64,000 nt of DNA from an uncultured Paracoccaceae bacterium (GCA_943788135.1 CALSPC010000002.1:20404-84403); one strand, 5' to 3'; counted from the first letter of the stretch, positions 45,673 through 54,187 are shown. Notes: generated by a model not told the origin, from the sequence alone. Numbers and translations: made by a program.

Positions 45673-47703
45673 TTATAAGGCGTTAAACCCTTCTAACCCA
45701 CACTCCAAAAAAGCTTTGTACTCGTCTTCATCTGGTGTGTATCCAACTGGAGCATTTAAAACGGTTTTACCATCTGGACTTACTAAAACATAATAGGGTT
45801 GTGAGTTGGATTGGAAAAATTGGGTTTGAAAATGTGCCCATTTATGACCATAATTTTCTAAGACGCGAGCACCACCTCCAAGGCGTTTTACTGTTAGTTT
45901 TTGATCTTCTGGTAGTTCTTGTTTATCGTCAACATATAGAGAAATCAATACATAATCGTTTTCGAAATAGGATTTAATCGCTGGTTTTGGCCAAATATGT
46001 TCTTCCATTTTACGACAGTTAACACAAGCATATCCCGTAAAATCAAGTAAAATTGGTTTGTTTACTTTTTGAGCATAAGCAACCCCTTGTTTTAAATCTT
46101 TGAAACAGTCAAAATTATTAGGGCAGTCGTTTGGATATAAGAAACTGTAACCTACTGGCGGCGCCAATCCACTTAATAATGTGAGGGGCCTGAATGTTTG
46201 CGTTTGCGTATTGACTCTAAAACCAGAGCCTAGGTAGAGTACAAAAGCTAAAACAAGGACACCAGAACTGACTCTAAAAAAGGATAGTTTTTTTACGGGT
46301 GAATCATGCGGGAATTTGAGTTTTCCAAAAATATAAAGTGTAAGCCCTGCAAAGACCAAAATCCAAATGCCTAAAAAGACTTCGATTTTTAATATACCCC
46401 AATGTTTCACTAAATCGGCATTGGATAGAAATTTGAATGCTAAAGCCAGTTCTAGGAAGCCTAAAACTACTTTTGTGGTGTTAAGCCATCCTCCGGATTT
46501 TGGAAGCGCTTTTAGCATGTTTGGAAATAGTGCGAATAGCGCAAACGGTAAGCCAAGTGCAATTCCAAAACCACCCATTCCAGCGGTCAATTGCCAAGCG
46601 CCGCCATCTGCGGAAAGTGAGCCTGCAAGCAATGACCCCAAAATAGGTCCTGTACAAGAAAAGGATACAATAGATAACGTTAATGCCATAAAAAAGACCC
46701 CTAATATGCCACCAAAGCCTTCGCCTCTGCTGGTCGAGTTTGTCCAAGTGGATGGCAAGGTGAGTTCGTAATACCCAAAAAAAGAAAAAGCGAAAAACAC
46801 AAAAATGACAAAGAATATACTATTCAGCCAAACATTGGTTGAGATTTCATTCAGGATGTCGGGATTAACTGAATCTAAGAGATGAAAGGGAATGCTTAGT
46901 GCCACATATACCAATACAATAAAAACCCCATACAAAATGGCTTTAAATATGCCTCCTTTTTCGTTGGTATTCCCATCTTTTTTGGTGAAAAAACTAACCG
47001 TCAATGGGATCATTGGAAATACACAAGGCGTTAGCAGCGCTAGTAATCCACCCAAAAATCCTAATCCTAAAATTGTCCATAATGAATTGTTTGATGATTT
47101 AATATCTTGAGATAAAGAACTCGATTGTGTACTGCACTCCACTGTGGTTTTTGAAAAAGAATCTGGCGTCATTCCATACAGAAGTTGATCAGCATTTTCA
47201 GTGAGTTCCAAATCAGAGATTTGAGTGCCTCCTACAATCGAAATACCGGTTTCAACAGCGTACTTAAATGTAAATGGGTTATCTGGTTTATAGGTGCATT
47301 TTGTGTCATCGCAGGTCATAAAATCAATATTCCCAATGATACTAAATTCGGATGATTTTACCTTGATACGTTGCTTAAAAATGGCTGTATCATAATACTT
47401 TGAAACGACCATATCAAAAACAGGGTCATGTTGAGTAACTTTGTTTATTTCGGCTTCTGTTACGGCTTCAATTAATTCAAAATCAGCTGAGGATTCAAAT
47501 GAAAAAACGGTTGGCAACGGCCCTCCTTCTTCGACAAACTGTGAGTAAAGTGCCCAATGATGGTCCATCTTTGCGAGAAAAATAAGTTCATATTCTGTCT
47601 CTGAAATTTTTTGTGAACCAAACTCCCATTTCACAGGATTCAAGATTTGTGAAAATCCCGAGAGACTGATTACAAATAATACTAAAGATGCTAATTTTTT
47701 CAT
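45673..47703 (-). CDS. DsbD-like thiol:disulfide interchange protein
   Basis: The 676-residue protein has a signal peptide, an N-terminal DsbD-alpha-like domain (residues 20-165), eight membrane helices with CVFPMIPLTV and SCTGPILGSLLAG bearing the two core cysteines, and a C-terminal thioredoxin-like domain with GYACVNCRKMEEHIWP (CVNC). This is the full electron path from cytosolic thioredoxin to periplasmic partners, used for cytochrome c maturation and disulfide repair. The N-terminal domain has a Cys pair at MTCDDTKC. It has its own position between a hupE operon and a terminator. Confidence 0.9.
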   Translation of the reverse strand: MKKLASLVLFVISLSGFSQILNPVKWEFGSQKISETEYELIFLAKMDHHWALYSQFVEEGGPLPTVFSFESSADFELIEAVTEAEINKVTQHDPVFDMVVSKYYDTAIFKQRIKVKSSEFSIIGNIDFMTCDDTKCTYKPDNPFTFKYAVETGISIVGGTQISDLELTENADQLLYGMTPDSFSKTTVECSTQSSSLSQDIKSSNNSLWTILGLGFLGGLLALLTPCVFPMIPLTVSFFTKKDGNTNEKGGIFKAILYGVFIVLVYVALSIPFHLLDSVNPDILNEISTNVWLNSIFFVIFVFFAFSFFGYYELTLPSTWTNSTSRGEGFGGILGVFFMALTLSIVSFSCTGPILGSLLAGSLSADGGAWQLTAGMGGFGIALGLPFALFALFPNMLKALPKSGGWLNTTKVVLGFLELALAFKFLSNADLVKHWGILKIEVFLGIWILVFAGLTLYIFGKLKFPHDSPVKKLSFFRVSSGVLVLAFVLYLGSGFRVNTQTQTFRPLTLLSGLAPPVGYSFLYPNDCPNNFDCFKDLKQGVAYAQKVNKPILLDFTGYACVNCRKMEEHIWPKPAIKSYFENDYVLISLYVDDKQELPEDQKLTVKRLGGGARVLENYGHKWAHFQTQFFQSNSQPYYVLVSPDGKTVLNAPVGYTPDEDEYKAFLECGLEGFNAL

Positions 47704-47797
47704 AAGATTAGTAGGCTTTTGATGCGCAATTTAATGAAAAATTACATTGCAGTTCAATAAGTAAATGTTAATATTCTGATTGTTGAAGGCACACAAA

Positions 47798-47827
47798 AAA
47801 ACCCCAACCAAAATTGGTTGGGGTTTT
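47798..47827 (-). terminator. Strong intrinsic terminator after the tandem NTF2-like gene
   Basis: A 14-bp perfect stem (AAAACCCCAACCAA with its complement) and a short AA loop are flanked by A and T runs. It follows the minus-strand gene ending at 47848. Confidence 0.85.
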
Positions 47828-47847
47828 GTGATAATGTAGTGTAGTCC

Positions 47848-48756
47848 TTATTCTTTTGGCAAATTTCTTTCGTATTGTGTTACTCTTGAAATTTTTCCAT
47901 CTTTGTTAAAATAGAACCATTCTACAAGTTCTTTTTCCCAAACAGTACCATCAGCAAGCACTCTCTTTTCTCTAGAAAATACCGTTACGCCAGATTCTGT
48001 ATCTGTATTTTGAATTTTTAAGGGTACAATTGAATATATTTTCCAGGAAAGTTCTACGAAACTATCCATAAGTGATTGAAACACTTCTTGAGATAACACC
48101 ATTGTATTACCATCAGAATCTAAAAACTTAGCACCTTCTGCAAAAGCTTCACTACACCCTGATGCATCTTTATTATTGTAGTCTGCTACTAATTTTTCAA
48201 TCGCTTCTACCTCGCCTCTATTTGAAAACACTAAAGGTCTTCCTGACCATTCCGATTCCCCATCTCCGATAAATTTTCCACCATAATTTAAGCCAAAATT
48301 ACTTGATTTTAATCTATTGGACCATTGTCCAAAAGCCATCACTTTATTGTCTTTATCAACAGTAAAAATCTCCATTAAGTTAAGATTTTCAATAGAACCA
48401 TCTTTGAAGTTTCTATCTTCTGTAGACCATGCTAATACCATAGTGTTTTCTGAATCTTTCATCTTTACAGGGATGATCATATAAGGATCCATTGAAATTG
48501 TTTCCATTGACCCTAACCATTCTGTAGACCATTCTGAGGCTCTTTCCGCAAATTCTGTTGTGTAATTAGACATCAATGCTGCAGCATCTTTTGCGCTGTA
48601 ATCTTTTGCGATTTTTTGGACGGTTGCTACAGAAGCATCACTTCCTATGACAAATGATTTTCCGTTGTTTTCTCCTTCGCCTAAAAATACTCCTGCAGAT
48701 TGTGCAGTTACAAATAGACAGGAACAAAGCGTTAAGCTGTAAAGTAATTTTTTCAT
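47848..48756 (-). CDS. Secreted protein with two tandem NTF2/SnoaL-like domains
   Basis: The 302-residue protein has a signal peptide (LLYSLTLCSCLFVTAQ). Its two halves are similar: GVFLGEGENNGKSFVIGSDA with VQKIAKDYSAKDAAALMSNY, and GKFIGDGESEWSGRPLVFSN with IEKLVADYNNKDASGCSEAF, each followed by an alpha+beta sheet of NTF2-like type. Family members bind small ligands or catalyse isomerisations; here no catalytic residue can be named. It is probably periplasmic. A second, single-domain relative is at 50638. Confidence 0.6.
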   Translation of the reverse strand: MKKLLYSLTLCSCLFVTAQSAGVFLGEGENNGKSFVIGSDASVATVQKIAKDYSAKDAAALMSNYTTEFAERASEWSTEWLGSMETISMDPYMIIPVKMKDSENTMVLAWSTEDRNFKDGSIENLNLMEIFTVDKDNKVMAFGQWSNRLKSSNFGLNYGGKFIGDGESEWSGRPLVFSNRGEVEAIEKLVADYNNKDASGCSEAFAEGAKFLDSDGNTMVLSQEVFQSLMDSFVELSWKIYSIVPLKIQNTDTESGVTVFSREKRVLADGTVWEKELVEWFYFNKDGKISRVTQYERNLPKE

Positions 48757-48833
48757 TTTAATTTTTTATTAAATTGGTTAATGCAAAATACTTGCGTAAT
48801 GCAATTTAATAAAAAACCAACAATATCTGTTGA

Positions 48834-49265
48834 TTAAACTGCTAAAAAGTTTTTTCGATATTTGATATATGCTAATTGAGATTTTTTGATAAAATCGTGA
48901 GTGGTGAGATTTTCAGTAGTGTTGAAAAACTGAGCGGACTTTGGTCCAAATTTCATTCTTGAATTTCGCTTACTCCAGTTGATCATTTCGTGAACTACAG
49001 AGAACATATCAATCCCTTTTCGCGTAAGATAGTATAGTTTGGTTTTTCTATCATTTGGAAGCTTAGTGACTTTGATTAAACCATATTTGATCATTTTATC
49101 TAGTCGATTACTCAAAATGTTTGAAGCAATTTTTTCGGGGGATTTCATGAATTCAGTAAATGTTTTTTTACCTAAAAACAGGTCTCGAATGATAAGTAGA
49201 GACCATTTGTCGCCAACAATATCTAAAATATTCACTAGCGGACAACGGGATCTGTTGGTTTTCAT
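48834..49265 (-). CDS. HxlR-family winged-helix regulator
   Basis: From the ATG at 49265 the protein has 143 residues and starts MKTNRSRCPLVNILDIVGDKWSLLIIRDLF (split here by sense: RCPLVNILDIVGDKW then SLLIIRDLFLG), the HxlR hallmark with its conserved Cys. The recognition helix is ISNIL-like SNILSNRLDKMIKYGL, followed by the wing NDRKTKLYYLTRKG. Forty-two extra upstream codons are not part of the family. A -7 box TAAGTTTG lies at 49302-49295. HxlR proteins often sense electrophiles or thiol stress; the target here may be the adjacent secreted NTF2-like gene. Confidence 0.85.
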   Translation of the reverse strand: MKTNRSRCPLVNILDIVGDKWSLLIIRDLFLGKKTFTEFMKSPEKIASNILSNRLDKMIKYGLIKVTKLPNDRKTKLYYLTRKGIDMFSVVHEMINWSKRNSRMKFGPKSAQFFNTTENLTTHDFIKKSQLAYIKYRKNFLAV

Positions 49266-49503
49266 AACTTGGTAGGTTTGTAGATTGGGTAAAACAAACT
49301 TATAATGTTTGGCCAGAAAATCATCAATTTTAACAAATTTTTTACATAAAAAGAAGAGCCAAAACTCCACCTTGACTACCATATAATTCAAAAAGTTAGA
49401 ATTAGAACGTAGTAATCGAATTTATGCTTGGCTAATTATGTACAATTCGTATTCCTTAGAAAATTAAACGGTTGAATTTTATTTTTTTCTTAATTTTACA
49501 TCT

Positions 49504-50358
49504 ATGAAAAAAATTACAATTCTCATCCATTGCATGGATCAGTCAGGTATCATTGCAGCAGTAACCAATTTTATTGCATCCAAAAACGGAAATATTGTCT
49601 ATATCGATCAACATGTTGATCAAGAACAAGAGGTGTTTTTTATGCGCTTAGAGGGAGAGTTTGATGCTGAATCTTACAACAATACAGACTTTAGCACCCA
49701 ATTTCAACAAGAAATCGCTCAGAAATTTAATATGAATTGGGAGCTCCATACTGCAGCCTACAAACCAAAAATGGCCTTGTTTGTCTCTAAGTATGACCAC
49801 TGTTTGTATGATATTTTGGGACGGTATAAGTCTGGAGAATTGGCTTTAGAAATTCCAATGATTGTTAGTAATCACTTAGATTTAAAACCGATTGCAGATA
49901 GTTTCGGAATTCCATTTTTTCATGTGCCCGTTACAAAAGACAGCAAACCCGAAGCCGAAGCCAAACATTTGGCATTGTTATCCGAACATGATATTGATTT
50001 TATTGTGTTAGCACGTTATATGCAAATTATACCTGAGGGATTAATCAATACATATCCGCATAAAATCATCAATATTCACCATTCCTTTTTGCCAGCATTT
50101 GTAGGGGCTAAGCCTTACCACTCGGCATACAAAAGAGGGGTTAAAATCATAGGAGCAACCTCACATTATGTCACTGTAGAACTCGATGCAGGGCCTATTA
50201 TTGAGCAAGATGTGACACGTGTATCTCATACCCATTCTATATCTGACCTTGTATCTAAAGGGCGTGATCTAGAAAAAATAGTGTTATCCACAGGAATCAA
50301 ATTACACCTTGATCGCAAAGTGATGGTTTACAACAATAAAACCGTTATTTTTTCTTAA
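49504..50358 (+). CDS. purU: Formyltetrahydrofolate deformylase
   Basis: The 284-residue protein has an N-terminal ACT domain (1-80, HCMDQSGIIAAVTNFIASKN) and a formyltransferase fold with VARYMQIIP-like LARYMQIIPEGL, INIHHSFLPAFVGAKPYHSA and ATSHYVTVELDAGPIIEQDV, giving the Asn-His-Asp catalytic set. It hydrolyses 10-formyl-THF to THF and formate, balancing one-carbon pools. The length is that of PurU and not of PurN. A CDGSH gene follows 28 bp later. Confidence 0.93.
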   Translation: MKKITILIHCMDQSGIIAAVTNFIASKNGNIVYIDQHVDQEQEVFFMRLEGEFDAESYNNTDFSTQFQQEIAQKFNMNWELHTAAYKPKMALFVSKYDHCLYDILGRYKSGELALEIPMIVSNHLDLKPIADSFGIPFFHVPVTKDSKPEAEAKHLALLSEHDIDFIVLARYMQIIPEGLINTYPHKIINIHHSFLPAFVGAKPYHSAYKRGVKIIGATSHYVTVELDAGPIIEQDVTRVSHTHSISDLVSKGRDLEKIVLSTGIKLHLDRKVMVYNNKTVIFS

Positions 50359-50386
50359 TAAACCAATAACTTAAATTACAACTAGT

Positions 50387-50572
50387 ATGGAACAAAACAA
50401 CCAACCCACCATTCAAGTAACTGCTTCAGGAAAAGTCGTAGTTACAAACGCAAAAGACATCCTTTTGCTGGATAGCGAAGGACAGCCAATCGCAAAACGC
50501 AACCGGTTTTCGCTCTGTAATTGTGGAAAAACACAAGATATTCCTTTCTGTGATGGTGCTCACAAAGGGTAA
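50387..50572 (+). CDS. CDGSH iron-sulfur domain protein
   Basis: The 61-residue protein ends in RFSLCNCGKTQDIPFCDGAHKG, shown here as CNCG and FCDGAH; C44, C46, C55 and H59 are the ligands of the 2Fe-2S cluster of the mitoNEET fold (CDGAH instead of CDGSH). It probably dimerises and takes part in redox or cluster transfer in the cytosol. It is co-directional with purU and is followed by a terminator. Confidence 0.87.
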   Translation: MEQNNQPTIQVTASGKVVVTNAKDILLLDSEGQPIAKRNRFSLCNCGKTQDIPFCDGAHKG

Positions 50573-50584
50573 TTTATTTGCATC

Positions 50585-50617
50585 AAAAAAGCCACTACAA
50601 AATGTAGCGGCTTTTTT
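50585..50617. terminator. Bidirectional terminator after the CDGSH gene
   Basis: AAAAAAGCC (50585-50593) and GGCTTTTTT (50609-50617) pair, with an inner CTACA/TGTAG stem and one mismatch. It lies between the convergent CDGSH and NTF2-like lipoprotein genes. Confidence 0.8.
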
Positions 50618-50637
50618 GATTTTTATAGAGCGCTTAA

Positions 50638-51162
50638 TTATTCCCCTTCTGCAAGAACACGTTCTGTAACATAGAACATTTGAACTTTTCCATCAACGAT
50701 AAGTGCGTCATGTACTTGACCTAGTTTCACTTCTTGACCTTCTACCGTTAACGTTACACTATGACCAGAAGTTACCCATTGGCGTAATTCGCCCTTTTTA
50801 GTGGTAAATTCATTTTCTATTAAATAACTTGTTTTCCATTTTGGGTTGGCATCTGCAAACCACGTTGTTAAAAATGCAATATGCGCATCTGTACCATCTA
50901 TAATTTGTCCTGTTGGCGCATAGGCTTTAAACCCTTCGGCTGCATTTAGACTTTTAATTGTTTCTAAGTCACGCTCATTGTGTGCTACTATATATCTTTC
51001 CCAAATGGCTACATTTGATAAATCTCCACTATACAATGGAATTTTGACGCCATCATCACTTACTTCATATCCAATTGCTTTAGGAGTTGCTTCAGGACAA
51101 GGTGCTTTTGTACATGAAATTAATACGGCTGTCATTACTAGGGCTAAAATTGATTTTTTCAT
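50638..51162 (-). CDS. NTF2/SnoaL-like lipoprotein
   Basis: The 174-residue protein has a lipobox (AVLISC, C17). The mature part has a helix WERYIVAHNERDLETIKSL followed by sheet strands VTSGHSVTLTVEGQEVKLGQ and DALIVDGKVQMFYVTERV, the layout of SnoaL-like proteins. It is probably anchored in the outer membrane facing the periplasm. The function is unknown. From 51163 to 51440 no gene is seen. Confidence 0.65.
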   Translation of the reverse strand: MKKSILALVMTAVLISCTKAPCPEATPKAIGYEVSDDGVKIPLYSGDLSNVAIWERYIVAHNERDLETIKSLNAAEGFKAYAPTGQIIDGTDAHIAFLTTWFADANPKWKTSYLIENEFTTKKGELRQWVTSGHSVTLTVEGQEVKLGQVHDALIVDGKVQMFYVTERVLAEGE

Positions 51163-51440
51163 TTTAAAATTGATTATTGGTTAATGTTACTTGTATAACA
51201 AAAGTAGTGAAATTCCACCAAAAAGCACCCCAGTTTTGTTTAGTTAAGTGGATTTGACTACATAAACAAGGGGAACTTGCCGTTACAAGAAACGGATTCT
51301 TATATATTTATTAGGGGCGCATTTTAGGTCGAAGTACAGGCCTTCGTGGGTTAATAAACTGCAGCTGTATAAAATTCTATTCCACATCATACTGTTTTAG
51401 GGGAAATTAAAACCACAACACGTCTCAATAAAGACTGATC

Positions 51441-51905
51441 TCATTTCCAGTTTTGACCTTTGAGTTGCATAGCGGCTTTGAGGATATCTTTTTGGCTGAT
51501 CTGCCCAACTAACTTTCCCTTCTCTACAATTGGAAACCGACGTCTTTTGGCGGCTACAAACATATTAGCAGCATCAAAAATATTCATATTTCCGTCTATA
51601 GTATCTACATTATTGGCCATGTGTTTTTCAATTGTTCGATCTTGCATTGGCATATTATAATACCTGCTTTCACTTATTTGCTTTATACAATCGCTTTCGG
51701 AAATAATTCCAATTAATTCGTTATTATCGTTCACTACTGGGGCTCCCGAAATACGATGCTTAATTAGGGCCTGCATTACATTTTCTATTGATTGGTTTGG
51801 AGTAAATGTGATTAAATTGGTGGTCATATAATCACTAACTTTAAGCGAAGTAGTATCCGCTTTTGATTGTTGGCGTCTGGCGCCTTGAAAACTTTTTATG
51901 GGCAT
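51441..51905 (-). CDS. CBS-domain pair protein
   Basis: The 154-residue protein consists of two CBS domains: VSDYMTTNLITFTPNQSIE with GAPVVNDNNELIGIISESD, and IEKHMANNVDTIDGNMNIF with RRFPIVEKGKLVGQISQKDI. The N-terminal ~20 residues are basic. Bateman modules like this bind adenine nucleotides and regulate partners; no partner is fused or adjacent. Stand-alone CBS proteins of this length are common in Flavobacteriaceae. Confidence 0.85.
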   Translation of the reverse strand: MPIKSFQGARRQQSKADTTSLKVSDYMTTNLITFTPNQSIENVMQALIKHRISGAPVVNDNNELIGIISESDCIKQISESRYYNMPMQDRTIEKHMANNVDTIDGNMNIFDAANMFVAAKRRRFPIVEKGKLVGQISQKDILKAAMQLKGQNWK

Positions 51906-52228
51906 GACATCTGGTTTAGTGAAAAATAAATATAACTAAAAAAAGTGGAGTTTCCTAAAATCTGTCTTTTTCCACTACTCAAGAACACTCTGATTTTGAG
52001 GTTATAGAACTCTTTCCCAACTCAACAGCTAATTCGAATCGTCTAAATTATAGTTGTAGTAAATTAATTACAATCCAAATGAAAAAACACTTCTATTCCA
52101 ACCATTCTTGGTGGTATCAGTATCATGATTTATAAAGCTTCATCTTTAGAACTAGAACCTACAAAACAACGTTAAAGGGGGAAGTTATACCTATGGTTTA
52201 GTTAGTTGTAATATTATAGAGTTGTGGT
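51906..52228. other. 323-bp gap with one copy of a 17-bp repeat
   Basis: No gene is supported. The stretch has a weak inverted repeat near 51941-51976, an 18-codon frame at 52079 that I reject, and the first copy of a repeat (52184-52200) near the 3' end of the next small gene. Confidence 0.5.
52184..52200 (-). repeat. 17-bp repeat, copy 1
   Basis: GTTATACCTATGGTTTA, 28 bp beyond the stop of the lipoprotein gene ending at 52229. It differs at three positions from copy 2. Confidence 0.5.
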
Positions 52229-52567
52229 TTATGGAAATCCAGATAATGATAAAAAGGCAAGAGCTGCTATCCCGGTAAAAACATACATACCTCCTATTAC
52301 GCCCACTGTTTTCAAAATTGAAAACTTTCTAACTTTCACTTCGTAAATTTCGTTCACAGAAATTTTTTGTGGTTGACCTTTTTTCTCTAAAATCATTGTT
52401 TGCTTATTTTTCGAAACTAATCTACCTTTAATAGTTTTCCCTCCAACTCCCAAAACCTCAAATTTTTGATTTTTTTCGGCTGCAATAGTATTGTAATCAA
52501 CTGTTTTGTAACTAAAACAACTTTGAAATAAAATTGAAAATGAGAGTAAAAAAATAAGTTTTTTCAT
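52229..52567 (-). CDS. Small lipoprotein with a C-terminal membrane segment
   Basis: The 112-residue protein has a lipoprotein signal (SILFQSC, C17), a small beta-rich part with VGGKTIKGRLVSKNKQTMILEKKG, which looks like a single SH3-like or LSm-like barrel strand set, and a hydrophobic C-terminal segment VGVIGGMYVFTGIAALAFL. Similar lipoproteins in Bacteroidota have no known function. It is the first of a row of small minus-strand genes whose 3' ends carry related 17-bp repeats. Confidence 0.6.
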   Translation of the reverse strand: MKKLIFLLSFSILFQSCFSYKTVDYNTIAAEKNQKFEVLGVGGKTIKGRLVSKNKQTMILEKKGQPQKISVNEIYEVKVRKFSILKTVGVIGGMYVFTGIAALAFLSLSGFP

Positions 52568-52668
52568 TTTTTAAGGGTTGTTATATAATACCTATAAATA
52601 TAGAACTATTAATTGCAATTAACAATGCTAAAGTTTTTTAGCTCATTCATATCTAGATGGAAAAGGGT

Positions 52669-52685
52669 GATATGCCTATGGTTTA
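52669..52685 (-). repeat. 17-bp repeat, copy 2
   Basis: GATATGCCTATGGTTTA overlaps the last codons and stop of the 70-residue membrane protein (the stop is at 52676-52678). Confidence 0.55.
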
Positions 52686-52888
52686 GGATCTTTTTTGTTT
52701 TTCATTGCAAATCGGATGGTATCAACTATGCCCCAAATACATAGAGTTAAAAGAAGTCCCCACCAAATCATTACTAATACAGTGGTGAGTTGACTATCGA
52801 TCTCCTTTTCAAATAAGGAATGTGCCCCAAATGATAATAAAACTATTATTAGTAGATTATCTTTAAGAGTTTTAATTAATTTTTTCAC
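52676..52888 (-). CDS. Small two-helix membrane protein
   Basis: The 70-residue protein has a basic start, a helix IVLLSFGAHSLF, then TVLVMIWWGLLLTLCIWGIV and a tail RFAMKNKKDPKP. I do not recognise a family. The last residues are encoded by a 17-bp repeat also found at two other places nearby, so the C-terminus may have been set by that repeat. Confidence 0.55.
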   Translation of the reverse strand: MKKLIKTLKDNLLIIVLLSFGAHSLFEKEIDSQLTTVLVMIWWGLLLTLCIWGIVDTIRFAMKNKKDPKP

Positions 52889-52969
52889 AGGTTTTTTATT
52901 TTATATCTAAATAGAATACATTTAAGATTAACCTTCAAGTGGTTTAGAAATAGCTGAGCTGAAAGATGA

Positions 52970-52986
52970 AGATATGCCGATGGTTT
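52970..52986 (-). repeat. 17-bp repeat, copy 3
   Basis: GATATGCCGATGGTTTA lies one base beyond the stop of the 46-residue peptide gene. It differs at one position from copy 2. Confidence 0.55.
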
Positions 52987-52987
52987 A

Positions 52988-53128
52988 CTAAAGGAAAAAT
53001 TTGGAAATTAAACGACCTAAAGCCATTCCAAAAGAAACAAATATGAGAGCCCAAAAACATTTTTCAGCCAATGTAGCATCATCCTTCCATTGTCCCCATT
53101 TATTTTTCATTGGGTTTCGTAATTTCAT
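52988..53128 (-). CDS. 46-residue putative membrane peptide
   Basis: The minus strand has ATG at 53128 and TAG at 52988. The peptide starts MKLRNPMKNKWGQWKDD and has one hydrophobic helix (CFWALIFVSFGMALG) followed by RLISKFFL. Charge pattern and single helix look like a real small membrane protein, but there is no further evidence. It is in line with its neighbours on the same strand. Confidence 0.4.
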   Translation of the reverse strand: MKLRNPMKNKWGQWKDDATLAEKCFWALIFVSFGMALGRLISKFFL

Positions 53129-53140
53129 TCTGTTTTTGAT

Positions 53141-53203
53141 TTAGTCTCCAATAATCAATGAAGCTACAGTCATTGAAATAATAATGAAGAATAGTAAATT
53201 CAT
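53141..53203 (-). CDS. 20-residue hydrophobic peptide (tentative)
   Basis: A frame from the ATG at 53203 to the TAA at 53141 gives MNLLFFIIISMTVASLIIGD, an almost pure membrane helix, 12 bp before the 46-residue gene. It could be a small membrane peptide or chance. Confidence 0.2.
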   Translation of the reverse strand: MNLLFFIIISMTVASLIIGD

Positions 53204-53217
53204 ACAGAAGTCATTCT

Positions 53218-53586
53218 TTACTGCTTTATGGCAGTCCAAGTACCAGAATACCCTGAAATTCGTGAAGACCAAGTGCCAGACCCAGTTCCATTAGTTTGTA
53301 GATTGCCTGAGTATGTTGTTTCATAACCAGTATCTACAGAACCAAAAGTGGCAGTTAAATTCCCATTATTTGATACAGTTCCTGAAATTGGGCTAAAACT
53401 GTCCACATATCCAGTAACTGTTCCTGATGAAGAAACTGTCATTTCAGCTGTGCCAAAATCATCCCCTTGATAAGTTGCAACCCAGTCCCCAACGAGTTCT
53501 GAATCTGAATTAAAAGCTTCTGAGTTATCATCACTACTACAAGAAAATAGTGTAACAGCTAAAAATAAATAAAGTAAATTTTTCAT
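53218..53586 (-). CDS. Small beta-rich lipoprotein
   Basis: The 122-residue protein has a lipobox (VTLFSC, C16) followed by SSDDN, the acidic stretch often found after surface-lipoprotein cysteines in Bacteroidota. The mature part is made of short strands (LVGDWVATYQGDDFGTAEM, GTVSNNGNLTATFGS, GTGSGTWSSRISGYSGTW) and resembles lipocalin-like proteins. The function is unknown. Confidence 0.6.
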   Translation of the reverse strand: MKNLLYLFLAVTLFSCSSDDNSEAFNSDSELVGDWVATYQGDDFGTAEMTVSSSGTVTGYVDSFSPISGTVSNNGNLTATFGSVDTGYETTYSGNLQTNGTGSGTWSSRISGYSGTWTAIKQ

Positions 53587-53801
53587 AATTAAATTGGTTT
53601 ATCCTTCAAATATAATAAATAATTAGCTCAGTCGCTTTGTAAAAAGTGTATTGAGAAAAGGGCTAAAAGCGAAAAGAACAGAAATGTCTGTCAATTCTAT
53701 GCCTGTGTTTGGGAGGCTTTTCGAGACTGGTTAGAACGTTTGTGTCATAAAAAAAGCTAATTAAATTCTTTACTACTGAAGGTGAAGACTGCCAATTTCA
53801 G

Positions 53802-54137
53802 TTGGCAGAGAATGTATTGAACTGGTGTCTAATGTTGTATCCAATTCGAAAACAAAAACCACTACTGACTTTAGTTGAAGGTAAATCTCATCTCGCGGGA
53901 GAGTATTGTTTCTTCAATAACACCATTACTATTTATGCAGATAACAATGTATTACAAAAGGAACTTATAAATACCGTCATCCATGAGTATTTTCATTATT
54001 ACCTGATTACATCAGAAACTAAATATAAACTCTATCAAAATCAATTGAAACAATTCTCATTGGCATACCACCCGCAGGAAATTCTATGTAACACCATGGG
54101 AGAAACACTAACCAGAATCTACTTGAATAATAAATAA
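53802..54137 (+). CDS. Short HExxH metallopeptidase-like protein, probably 5'-truncated
   Basis: The 111-residue frame has the zinc motif VIHEYFHYYL (His-Glu-x-x-His) and downstream HPQEILCNTMGETL, whose Glu could be the third ligand, as in small SprT- or M78-like peptidases. The only start in frame after the stop at 53757 is a TTG at 53802; protein-like sequence already begins before it (EDCQFQLAEN), so the 5' end seems lost. It lies 70 bp before the left copy of the island repeat and is likely part of a mobile region. Confidence 0.45.
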   Translation: MAENVLNWCLMLYPIRKQKPLLTLVEGKSHLAGEYCFFNNTITIYADNNVLQKELINTVIHEYFHYYLITSETKYKLYQNQLKQFSLAYHPQEILCNTMGETLTRIYLNNK

Positions 54138-54159
54138 AAACAGAGGTTATTTCACAAAA

Positions 54160-54187
54160 GGCACAATACCCCAACAGTCATTGTGCC
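54160..54187. terminator. Hairpin before the left island repeat
   Basis: GGCACAAT (54160-54167) pairs with ATTGTGCC (54180-54187) around a 12-base loop, just downstream of the HExxH frame. No T-run follows, so termination is uncertain. Confidence 0.3.

Noticed and set aside
46367..46771. 134-codon frame opposite the DsbD-like gene
   Set aside because: It is the reverse reading of the membrane part of a well-supported gene; composition is that of a shadow frame.
52079..52135. 18-residue peptide with two adjacent Trp, like a leader peptide
   Set aside because: No biosynthetic gene follows, and the next gene is on the other strand; no attenuator hairpin pair is seen.
52184..53128. Integron-like cassette array
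   Set aside because: The 17-bp repeats are too short and unstructured for attC sites, and no tyrosine integrase is present.
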